From the NCBI GenBank assembly GCA_049509915.1, contig JBEKZL010000127.1, positions 1 to 21,237 on the forward strand: DNA of 21,237 nt. Reading direction: 5' to 3'. The position numbers and the translations under genes are program-made. Positions 15,553 through 21,237 of the stretch are shown in pieces. Each line of letters begins with the position of its first letter. The stretch's first letter is position 1. This DNA comes from JBEKYD01 sp049509915 (lineage in GTDB: Bacteria > Acidobacteriota > Terriglobia > Bryobacterales > Bryobacteraceae). Under the pieces are notes generated by a model. It was not told where the DNA came from, ran no database searches, and worked only from the letters and a program-made list of their open reading frames with translations.

Positions 15553-17409
15553 ATGCGACGTCTTCAAATTCATGCTCTAGCCTTCGGCGTGGTGCTTGCC
15601 GCCGGGTTTGGAACCGCTCCCGTGCGGGCCCAGAGCTCCGACGACCTTCAGCGTGGGGTAGGCCGGATCAGCGTGATGGATGGTGACGTCTCTGTGCGGC
15701 GCGGCGATTCCGGAGATTGGGTGGCTGGTGTAGTGAATGCGCCGCTGATGGCGGGAGATTACATTTCGACCGGCCCCAATTCTCGCGCGGAAGTTCAGTT
15801 TGACAGCTCTAACCTATTGCGTTTGGGAGGCTTGGGTGAGATCCACCTGACCACCCTAGAAGCCGACCGCTATCAATTGGAAATGGCGCGGGGGACGCTA
15901 ACCTTTAATGTCCTGCGCCTTTCCAATGCAAATATTGAAGTCGATACTCAGAATGTTTCCGTAAGACCTTCAAAAATTGGAGTTTACCGGATTTCAGTGA
16001 CCGACAACGGCGAGTCCCATGTCACCGTGAGGTCGGGTGACGTTGAGGTGTTCACCCCCAAAGGATCGCAGTGGGTAAACGCCGGGCAGGCCATGGTGGC
16101 ACGGGGTTCCGCCTCCGATCCCGAGTTCCGGATCGCAGGGGCTGCGGCCCTTGACGATTGGGATCGCTGGAACGAATCGCGTGACCATGTCTTGATGGAA
16201 TCGACTAGCGCGCAGCACGTGCCTCAAGGCGTGTATGGGGCCGAGGACATGGACGGTTACGGTACCTGGGTGAACGTTCCCGACTATGGCTCGGTATGGC
16301 GCCCGACGGTGGTCGCGGGGTGGTCCCCTTATTCGTGCGGGCGGTGGGTTTGGGAAGATTGGTACGGCTGGACGTGGGTGGATTGTTCAGCGTGGGGGTG
16401 GGCTCCGTTCCACTATGGACGTTGGTTCTGGGGCGCCAACTACGGCTGGTTATGGTATCCCGGGGTGATTGGGGTCAGGCACTACTGGGCACCCGGCCTG
16501 GTGGCCTTTTTCGGATTCGGCGGCGGAGGATTTGGGGTTGGTTTTGGTTTTGGAAACCTCGGGTGGGTGCCGCTGGCTCCTTATGAGATGTTTCATCCCT
16601 GGTGGGGGCATTCCTACTACGGCGCAGGATTCAATCGTGGCTTTAATATTGGCAGCGCAAATATATATAGTAATTACAGAAACGCGCGAATCGCGAACGG
16701 CGTGTCTTCGCTCAGCGTAGCCGATTTCCGCGGTGGCCGGTTCAATAGCGTCGGGCATGCGTCCGTGGACCAGATTCGCAGTGCCGGGTTAATTCGGGGC
16801 CAGGTACCTCTGTCGCCGACTAGCGCAAATCTGCGCTATAGCGAGAGAACCAGCACTTTCACGCCACGGTCGACAGCGTCACAGTCGTTCTTTACCCATC
16901 AGAATCCGGCGAGCGTGACACGGGTGCCGTTCGCGCGCCAGGCTGGCGGGTCGACCGTCGCGGCTTCCGGACGCACCGGTGAGGCAGGCGCTGCGCGACG
17001 TGCTGCCAATGGGGGCGAGGGTGTGGGCGCGAGTTCGGCCGGTGGTTGGCGGCGTTTCGGCGAACCGTCCGGGCAGGGTGCCAACAGCCTTCGCTCCGCG
17101 CCGTCTGGGGCGGGCAACGATCGTCCAGGCGGGAACTCTGCGGGTTACCGAGTGGCACCGCCCGTGGTTCGCGAGCGATCCAGCGGTGGCAATGCTTCCA
17201 GCGGGCCGGAAACCCGCTATAGCCGACCGTCTTATAGCGAACCGCAGCGCTCTTCGTCGCCCGGCTACAGCACGTCGCAACCTCACTACGGTTCCTCCGG
17301 CGAGAGCGCACCTCGTAGTTCCGGCGGCACCAGCGGTAGTGGTGGGCACGTTTCCAGCGGCGGCGGTGGCGCTCACGCCAGTGGCGGCCACGGAGGCGGG
17401 CGCCGTTAG
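15553..17409 (+). CDS. FecR domain - DUF6600 secreted protein
   Basis: This predicts 618 residues. A signal peptide occupies residues 1-26 (LAFGVVLAAGFGTAPVRA core). A FecR-type beta domain follows (about 38-190, GDVSVRRGDSGDW to VNAGQAMVARG). A Trp/Tyr/Gly-rich DUF6600 region (about 230-350) has repeated units such as YGTWVNVPDYGSVWRP and WAPFHYGRWFW. The last 160 residues are low complexity, rich in Ser, Gly, Arg and Pro, ending in an SGG/GGH tract. Unlike classical FecR, there is no sigma-factor partner or membrane anti-sigma segment here, so iron signalling is not implied. The aromatic repeats suggest an envelope or extracellular structural role (inference). ATG 5' context is weak; an upstream GTG at 15508 would only add residues ahead of the signal peptide. 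Divergent from the permease, with 199 bases between starts. Confidence 0.88.
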   Translation: MRRLQIHALAFGVVLAAGFGTAPVRAQSSDDLQRGVGRISVMDGDVSVRRGDSGDWVAGVVNAPLMAGDYISTGPNSRAEVQFDSSNLLRLGGLGEIHLTTLEADRYQLEMARGTLTFNVLRLSNANIEVDTQNVSVRPSKIGVYRISVTDNGESHVTVRSGDVEVFTPKGSQWVNAGQAMVARGSASDPEFRIAGAAALDDWDRWNESRDHVLMESTSAQHVPQGVYGAEDMDGYGTWVNVPDYGSVWRPTVVAGWSPYSCGRWVWEDWYGWTWVDCSAWGWAPFHYGRWFWGANYGWLWYPGVIGVRHYWAPGLVAFFGFGGGGFGVGFGFGNLGWVPLAPYEMFHPWWGHSYYGAGFNRGFNIGSANIYSNYRNARIANGVSSLSVADFRGGRFNSVGHASVDQIRSAGLIRGQVPLSPTSANLRYSERTSTFTPRSTASQSFFTHQNPASVTRVPFARQAGGSTVAASGRTGEAGAARRAANGGEGVGASSAGGWRRFGEPSGQGANSLRSAPSGAGNDRPGGNSAGYRVAPPVVRERSSGGNASSGPETRYSRPSYSEPQRSSSPGYSTSQPHYGSSGESAPRSSGGTSGSGGHVSSGGGGAHASGGHGGGRR

Positions 17410-17447
17410 AAGAGGTCTTCCCAATTTGCCATTAGTTTCTTCCCATA

Positions 17448-17486
17448 GGCCCGGTCTCATTCAGCGGGGACCGGGCCGTTTTTTTT
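17448..17486 (+). terminator. Intrinsic terminator of the FecR-DUF6600 gene
   Basis: GGCCCGGTC (17448-17456) pairs with GACCGGGCC (17469-17477) over 9 bp, followed by one G and eight consecutive T (17479-17486). It lies 38 bases after the stop codon and is the only textbook Rho-independent terminator in the window. Confidence 0.92.
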
Positions 17487-17488
17487 GA

Positions 17489-17763
17489 GTGCCGAGCATG
17501 TTCGACAGCTCAGGGGTGAAAGTCCCCTCTACAACCTGCATGGTGGTGAAGTAGTAGCGAAGCGCAAGGGCTGTTTATTGTCGAAACGCAATATTTGACA
17601 TAATATTCATTATCGGAAGTGATGGCACCTTCCGGCGTGTTCCGGAAGGAAACAGAAGTGGATCTCAGATGCCGTTGAGTCAAACCCTAGGTCTGCGACC
17701 GCCTGAAAAGGTTCTAATAGTGGGATTCGGCAGAAGTTGAATGTTCGGTCTGGAGATAACACT
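17489..17763 (+). mobile_element. Group II intron remnant (5' part of domain I), probably class C
   Basis: Starting two bases after the T-run of the terminator, the sequence matches the order of landmarks known from the 5' part of bacterial group II introns. These are GTGCC then GAGCATG at the 5' end; a hairpin AGGGGTGAAAGTCCCCT (17512-17528); GCGCAAGGG (about 17561-17569); a stem CCTTCCGG/CCGGAAGG (17628-17649) leading into GGAAGGAAACAGAAG; and TTCGGTCTGGAGATAACAC ending near 17763. The spacing resembles domain I of class C introns as I remember them. No domain V hairpin, no later domains and no reverse transcriptase follow, since the next gene's stop codon is at 17769. It is therefore a 3'-truncated, immobile fragment. 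Class C introns typically insert just behind intrinsic terminators, which fits. The 5' end is GTGCC, not the GTGYG consensus, so the boundary may be off or decayed. Confidence 0.72.
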
Positions 17764-17768
17764 CCTCT

Positions 17769-18794
17769 TTACTTCTTCCCCGCATTTTCCACCACGCTCA
17801 GCGCCAGATAGTTGTGAATGGTCGAGTTGTTCCGCGCGGTTTCGAAGTAGGCCGATTTCAAGAGCTGGTCCTTGCCGTTTAACAGGGTTTCCCGAATGGA
17901 TTGCTGCACCCGCGGATCGTTCAGGTCGCGTTGCCCGGCGGGTTCCTTGGAGATCATTCTCAGAATCCGGTAGCCGTCCTGGGTGTGGATGATAGGGGAC
18001 ACGGCATTGGACGACAGCGACATAACCATGCGCCTTAGTTCGGGACTGGCCTTTTCCAGGTTCGATTCGGGAATGAATCCCATGTCGCCGCCGTTGGGCG
18101 CGGTGTTGGGATCTTCGGAATAATTCTGGGCCAGCATGGCAAAATCCTCACCGCGTTTCAGGCGCGCTTCCAGGTCCTTGATCTTGGCGGAAGCCTCGGC
18201 GTCGTTCTGGGCTTTGCTGTTCTTAAGATTGCGGACGTTGGCGTCGGGGAACGGGGTGACCAGAATCTGCGCCATGTGCACCTGGGGCTCGGCGAAGTTG
18301 AAGCCCTTTTTATTGGCGTTGTAGAAAGAGGTCACGTCGGCGTCGGTGATGGTGACGTGGGAGGTGATTTCCTTGTTGGTCAGCTTCTCCACGGTCAACT
18401 GCTGGCGAATCTGGGCGCGCAAATCGTCCAGGGTCATGTGACGGCCGTTCAGCTGACGCTCGAACTCTTCCTTGGTAAACGGGGCCTTCATCTTGTTGAG
18501 CTCGGTATCGACGTCGGCGTCGGTAGCCGTGAGGCCGGATTTCTCGGCGCGCTGCAGCATGATTTCCTTGGTGATAAGGTTGCCGAGCAAGTCCAGCTTT
18601 TGCGACATGACCAGGTCCGGGCTGATGCCGTCGGGCTGCTGCGGATACTGGGATTGGTAGGCTTTTTCAAGCTCCGTATAGGTGATCGCGTGGTTGTTGA
18701 CCTCCGCCGCTACGTTGGTCGGGGGCGTATGCTTGCAGGAAACCGCCGGCAAGCCCGCCAGCAGCAGAAAAGGAACCACACAATTGCGCTTCAT
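17769..18794 (-). CDS. SurA/PrsA-like peptidyl-prolyl cis-trans isomerase (parvulin)
   Basis: This predicts 341 residues. The ATG at 18794 follows a GGGGG ribosome site by eight bases and begins MKRNCVVPFLLLAGLPAVSC, a signal peptide. Cys20 could be a lipidation site, but the preceding PAVS is a poor lipobox. An upstream start at 18860 would put Arg/Pro-rich residues ahead of the signal and is rejected. Residues about 28-150 form a helical SurA-N-like chaperone domain (INxxxIT-like NNHAITYTELEKAY). Residues about 170-282 form a parvulin domain with VHMAQILV, the YSEDP motif and GGDMGF. It would act outside the cytoplasmic membrane, assisting folding of exported proteins. It follows accC by 103 bases on the same strand, perhaps in one operon. 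Its stop codon lies six bases beyond the intron remnant. Confidence 0.87.
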   Translation of the reverse strand: MKRNCVVPFLLLAGLPAVSCKHTPPTNVAAEVNNHAITYTELEKAYQSQYPQQPDGISPDLVMSQKLDLLGNLITKEIMLQRAEKSGLTATDADVDTELNKMKAPFTKEEFERQLNGRHMTLDDLRAQIRQQLTVEKLTNKEITSHVTITDADVTSFYNANKKGFNFAEPQVHMAQILVTPFPDANVRNLKNSKAQNDAEASAKIKDLEARLKRGEDFAMLAQNYSEDPNTAPNGGDMGFIPESNLEKASPELRRMVMSLSSNAVSPIIHTQDGYRILRMISKEPAGQRDLNDPRVQQSIRETLLNGKDQLLKSAYFETARNNSTIHNYLALSVVENAGKK

Positions 18795-18897
18795 TGGAAT
18801 GCCCCCATATTGTAACTGGAATGCCGGAGGCCGGGGCGCGGGGCGTGGGTTTCGCTGCAATGTCGTTTACTTGAACGAGAAAGACCGAAAACCCCAG

Positions 18898-20253
18898 CTA
18901 TCGGGCCAGCAGGCGAGCGATGAAGTTGGTATCCAGGCGGCCAGCCTGGAAATCCGGGTGAGCCAGAATGCGCTGGTGCAGCGGAATGGAGGTGTGGATG
19001 CCCTCCACAATGAACATGTCGAGGGCGCGCCGCATGCGGCGAATGGCTTCGTCCCGGTCGTTGCCATAAGCGATCAGCTTGGCCACCAGAGAATCGTAAT
19101 ACGGCGGAACGACGCAATCGGTGTAGACCCAGGTATCCACGCGCACCCCAATGCCTCCAGGCAGATGAAACCCGGTCACGCGGCCGGGCGAAGGGGTGAA
19201 GTTGACCGGATTTTCGGCATTGATGCGGCATTCGATGGCGTGCCCGCGCAGTTCCACCGGCCCGGGCAGAATATCGCGGAGGCTTTCCCCCTGGGCGATG
19301 CGAATCTGGCTGGTGACGATATCGATCCCGGTGACGAACTCGGTCACGGGATGTTCCACCTGCACGCGCGCGTTGACCTCCATGAAGCTGAGCTTGCCGG
19401 TTTCATCCATTAAGAACTCGACCGTGCCGGCGTTTGTGTAGCCCGCGGCGGCGACAGCCTTTCGCAAGCCATCCGAAATCTCCTCCCGCAGGGGCGCCGT
19501 CATGGCTGGCGAAGGCGATTCCTCCACCAGTTTCTGGTGCCGGCGCTGGATGCTGCACTCGCGCTCGCCCAGGATCTCGACATTGCCGTGCTCGTCGGCC
19601 AGAAGCTGGAATTCGATGTGGCGTGGCGCGGTGACGAACTTTTCCAGGTAGACATCGGCGTTTGAAAAGGCCGCACCAGCCTCCTGCTGCGCCTGAGTGT
19701 ACAGCGCCGGCAGGTCCTTGGCTTCTTCCACAACGCGCATGCCGCGTCCGCCGCCGCCTGCCGAGGCTTTCAAGATTACCGGATAGCCCACCTGGGCGGC
19801 CATTTCGAGAGCTTCTTCGGCGGTGGCCAGCACGCCGGCGGAGCCCGGCAGTACCGGCACGCCCATCTCCCGCATGAAAGCCCGCGCCCGCTCCTTGACC
19901 CCCATCAGGCGGATCACTTCCGGCTTGGGGCCGATGAATTTAATCCCGCAAGCCTCGCAGACTTCGGCGAAATCGGCATTTTCGCTGAGAAAACCGTAAC
20001 CCGGATGGATGGCATCCACGTCGGCAATTTCGGCCGCACTAACGATGGCCGTGAAATCCAGGTAGCTCTTGGCGCTTTTGGCCGGGCCGATGCAAATGGC
20101 GCGGTCGGCATAACGCACATGGGAGCTGTGCCGGTCGGCCTCCGAATAGACGGCGACGGTTTCGATACCGAGGTCCTTGCAGGCGCTTATAACGCGGACG
20201 GCGATTTCCCCGCGGTTGGCGATCAGGATTCGCTTAAACCGTGCGGATGCCAA
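18898..20253 (-). CDS. accC: Acetyl-CoA carboxylase, biotin carboxylase subunit
   Basis: This predicts 451 residues, the usual family length. AccC carboxylates the biotin on AccB using ATP and bicarbonate, the first half-reaction of malonyl-CoA formation. Visible landmarks are the N-terminal FKRILIANRGEIAVRV (6-21), AIHPGYGFLSENADFA (81-96), the ATP-grasp glycine loop KASAGGGGRGM (162-172), EKFVTAPRHIEFQ (204-216), FMEVNARVQVEHPVTE (290-305) and ECRINAE (341-347) with the catalytic Arg343. The start is a TTG at 20253 with a strong GGGGAGG site (20260-20266) six bases ahead, inside the end of accB. The two genes overlap by 20 bases, so translation is coupled and the 1:1 pair is co-regulated. 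accA and accD are not in the window. Cytoplasmic. Confidence 0.97.
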   Translation of the reverse strand: MASARFKRILIANRGEIAVRVISACKDLGIETVAVYSEADRHSSHVRYADRAICIGPAKSAKSYLDFTAIVSAAEIADVDAIHPGYGFLSENADFAEVCEACGIKFIGPKPEVIRLMGVKERARAFMREMGVPVLPGSAGVLATAEEALEMAAQVGYPVILKASAGGGGRGMRVVEEAKDLPALYTQAQQEAGAAFSNADVYLEKFVTAPRHIEFQLLADEHGNVEILGERECSIQRRHQKLVEESPSPAMTAPLREEISDGLRKAVAAAGYTNAGTVEFLMDETGKLSFMEVNARVQVEHPVTEFVTGIDIVTSQIRIAQGESLRDILPGPVELRGHAIECRINAENPVNFTPSPGRVTGFHLPGGIGVRVDTWVYTDCVVPPYYDSLVAKLIAYGNDRDEAIRRMRRALDMFIVEGIHTSIPLHQRILAHPDFQAGRLDTNFIARLLAR

Positions 20254-20707
20254 ACAGGGCCTCCCCGTACTCCACCGCCTGGCCGTTGGCCACCAGTTTG
20301 CTGTCGATGATCCCGCCGGTTTCGGCTTCGATTTCGTTCATGAGCTTCATCGACTCGATGATGCAGAGCACCTTGCCCGGCTCGACGCGCTCGCCTATGC
20401 GCACGAAGGGGGGCGAGCCCGGCGACGGCCCCTCGTAGAAGGTGCCGACGATCGGCGACTTGATCAGCGCCACGTTGGCGTCGGATTTGGCGGCGGAGGC
20501 CTTGTCTTCGGCGCGCGGCGCGGCGGCGGGAGCCACCGGAACCGGCGCGGGCGCGGAAGCCCCCTGGGGCGAGACGACGAACTCCTGCGAAGCGGCGAAG
20601 GCCGCACGGCGGATACGCACCCGGTTCTCCCCACGCTGCACTTCGAGCTCAGCGACTCCGGTTTCGGCCGCCAGGTTGATCAATTCCCGAATCTCGTCGA
20701 CAGTCAT
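20234..20707 (-). CDS. accB: Acetyl-CoA carboxylase biotin carboxyl carrier protein
   Basis: This predicts 157 residues, the normal length. The N-terminal segment (MTVDEIRELINLAAETGVAE) is the family's self-association region. A Pro/Ala-rich linker (about 49-75) leads to the biotinyl domain (about 82-157). It carries the thumb-like SPIVGTFYEGPSPGSPPF (84-101) and the biotin site ESMKLMNEIEAE (118-129), with Lys121 as the expected attachment residue. It shuttles carboxybiotin between AccC and the carboxyltransferase. The ATG at 20707 has no Shine-Dalgarno sequence; instead it abuts an inverted repeat (20707-20726). It heads the accB-accC pair and follows the partial gene at the window's right edge after 78 bases. 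Confidence 0.96.
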   Translation of the reverse strand: MTVDEIRELINLAAETGVAELEVQRGENRVRIRRAAFAASQEFVVSPQGASAPAPVPVAPAAAPRAEDKASAAKSDANVALIKSPIVGTFYEGPSPGSPPFVRIGERVEPGKVLCIIESMKLMNEIEAETGGIIDSKLVANGQAVEYGEALFGIRTV

Positions 20708-20726
20708 AAGCTAATCGAATAGCTTA
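20707..20726 (-). promoter_or_regulatory. Inverted repeat abutting the accB start codon
   Basis: TAAGCTA (20707-20713) and TAGCTTA (20720-20726) are perfect 7-bp inverted arms around a 6-base centre, and the first arm touches the A of the accB ATG. The usual ribosome-site window is occupied by this repeat and holds no purine-rich tract. It could be an operator, or an RNA hairpin controlling initiation. Confidence 0.4.
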
Positions 20727-20743
20727 GCAGGTGATCCGACGCA

Positions 20744-20800
20744 CCGGAAGGCCGGGGAAAAGTCGATATCGCGAACCTCGCCCTCTCACTGGCCTTCCGG
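20744..20800 (-). terminator. 10-bp inverted repeat bracketing the end of the partial gene
   Basis: CCGGAAGGCC (20744-20753) and GGCCTTCCGG (20791-20800) are perfect inverted copies 37 bases apart. On the minus strand the first arm covers the last codons before the TGA (20786-20788) and the second lies downstream. No T-run follows. It could be a factor-dependent end separating this gene from accB, or a coincidence. Confidence 0.3.
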
Positions 20801-21237
20801 CTTCAGCGTTCTCCAGAGCAACGGTTGCCCGGCAGTTTTGTGGAAGGTGCTTCCATGAAACTGCAGTACCGCGGAGCCCGGCTCGGGCACAAACGGGCAC
20901 AAATCGTGCGCGACATGCGATGGATTGATATATGGCAGGGAGATCTGATCGGCGGCGAACGGGCCCTGCCGCCCTTCGAATTCGACCCGCTCAGGCTGAA
21001 GAATCAAGCCAATGCACGGATAGGGTTCTTCGCCACGGACGATACCGCTCACGCGCCCGCCAATCTTTGTACCCTTCGCAACCACGACTTCGCCTTTCAG
21101 GCGGGCCGCTGCGATACCCTGTTGACACTCCCCAGCACCGATCCGGATTTGATGCTCAACGCCATCGCCACGTCGACTGGCAAGCAGTGGAAGAACTTCA
21201 CCGGGGCGCGGCGCGGCAATGCGAATTTTGGTGGCCT
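20786..21237 (-). CDS. Hypothetical protein, C-terminal 150 codons (runs off the right edge)
   Basis: The minus-strand frame is open from the right edge of the window to a TGA at 20786; the true start lies outside. The visible part reads like a real protein. It has an N-terminal stretch ATKIRIAAPRPGEVLPLLA, then RLKGEVVVAKGTKIGGRVSG, the 'KGT.I.GRV' pattern found in beta-rich envelope proteins (for example acidobacterial hypothetical proteins and some VirB10/TrbI-like domains), and a Pro/Phe/Gly-rich tail ending TLKPEGQ. I do not recognise the family. A plus-strand frame from 20854 is also open to the edge but has a less protein-like composition and no ribosome site. The gene points toward accB, 78 bases away, and could be in the same transcript. 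Confidence 0.6.
   Translation of the reverse strand, partial: ATKIRIAAPRPGEVLPLLASRRGDGVEHQIRIGAGECQQGIAAARLKGEVVVAKGTKIGGRVSGIVRGEEPYPCIGLILQPERVEFEGRQGPFAADQISLPYINPSHVAHDLCPFVPEPGSAVLQFHGSTFHKTAGQPLLWRTLKPEGQ

Noticed and set aside
18276..18815. Plus-strand frame of 179 codons opposite the isomerase gene
   Set aside because: Shadow of a gene with clear parvulin motifs.
20854..21237. Plus-strand frame open to the right edge (MKLQYRG...)
   Set aside because: Less protein-like than the opposing minus frame and without a ribosome site; kept only as an alternative.
1..21237. Defence island, CRISPR array, prophage or biosynthetic cluster
   Set aside because: No relevant genes, spaced repeats or integrase were found on either strand.

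Overview
The window looks like a chromosomal segment from a GC-rich acidobacterium, probably near the Solibacter/Bryobacter group. The case rests on gene content, not on a marker gene. It carries an orphan MacB/FtsX-type permease of the acidobacterial duplicated type, a FecR-DUF6600 protein, a giant mosaic secreted protein of choice-of-anchor, BACON-like and NHL modules, and twin-arginine leaders on a DUF362 protein and a mannonate dehydratase-like protein. I see no rRNA, tRNA, CRISPR array, phage gene, defence system or biosynthetic cluster.

Layout, left to right. Positions 1-1464 (minus) hold the N-terminal 488 codons of an unrecognised secreted protein. A small glycine-rich membrane protein (1590-1961, minus) is divergent from an EAL-HDOD c-di-GMP-type signalling protein (2096-3325, plus). 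Next come a Tat-dependent DUF362 protein (3554-4738), a 383-base spacer with two hairpins (4878-4916), and a 1,892-residue secreted mosaic protein (5122-10800) followed at once by a strong hairpin. A Tat-dependent mannonate dehydratase-like protein (10870-11970) and a SAM methyltransferase (11974-12798) form a tight pair. They converge on the 811-residue permease (15353 to 12918, minus). The FecR-DUF6600 gene (15553-17409) diverges from the permease and ends in a textbook intrinsic terminator.

Two bases after that terminator's T-run begins the 5' part of a group II intron (about 17489-17763). It has no reverse transcriptase and no domain V, and it stops a few bases before the next gene's stop codon. 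This is the most striking item in the window, because insertion just behind terminators is the known habit of bacterial class C group II introns.

The right end is a minus-strand block: a partial hypothetical gene (21237 to 20786), accB (20707-20234), accC (20253-18898, overlapping accB by 20 bases) and a SurA-like peptidyl-prolyl isomerase (18794-17769). accB and accC supply the biotin carrier and biotin carboxylase of acetyl-CoA carboxylase, the first step of fatty-acid synthesis. The isomerase would act on exported proteins. The rest of the window is dominated by envelope and secreted proteins, so it mixes housekeeping lipid metabolism with lineage-specific surface functions. I did not find a convincing new multi-gene system. 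The best leads are the intron remnant, the exported UxuA-like enzyme and the inverted repeat over the accB start.
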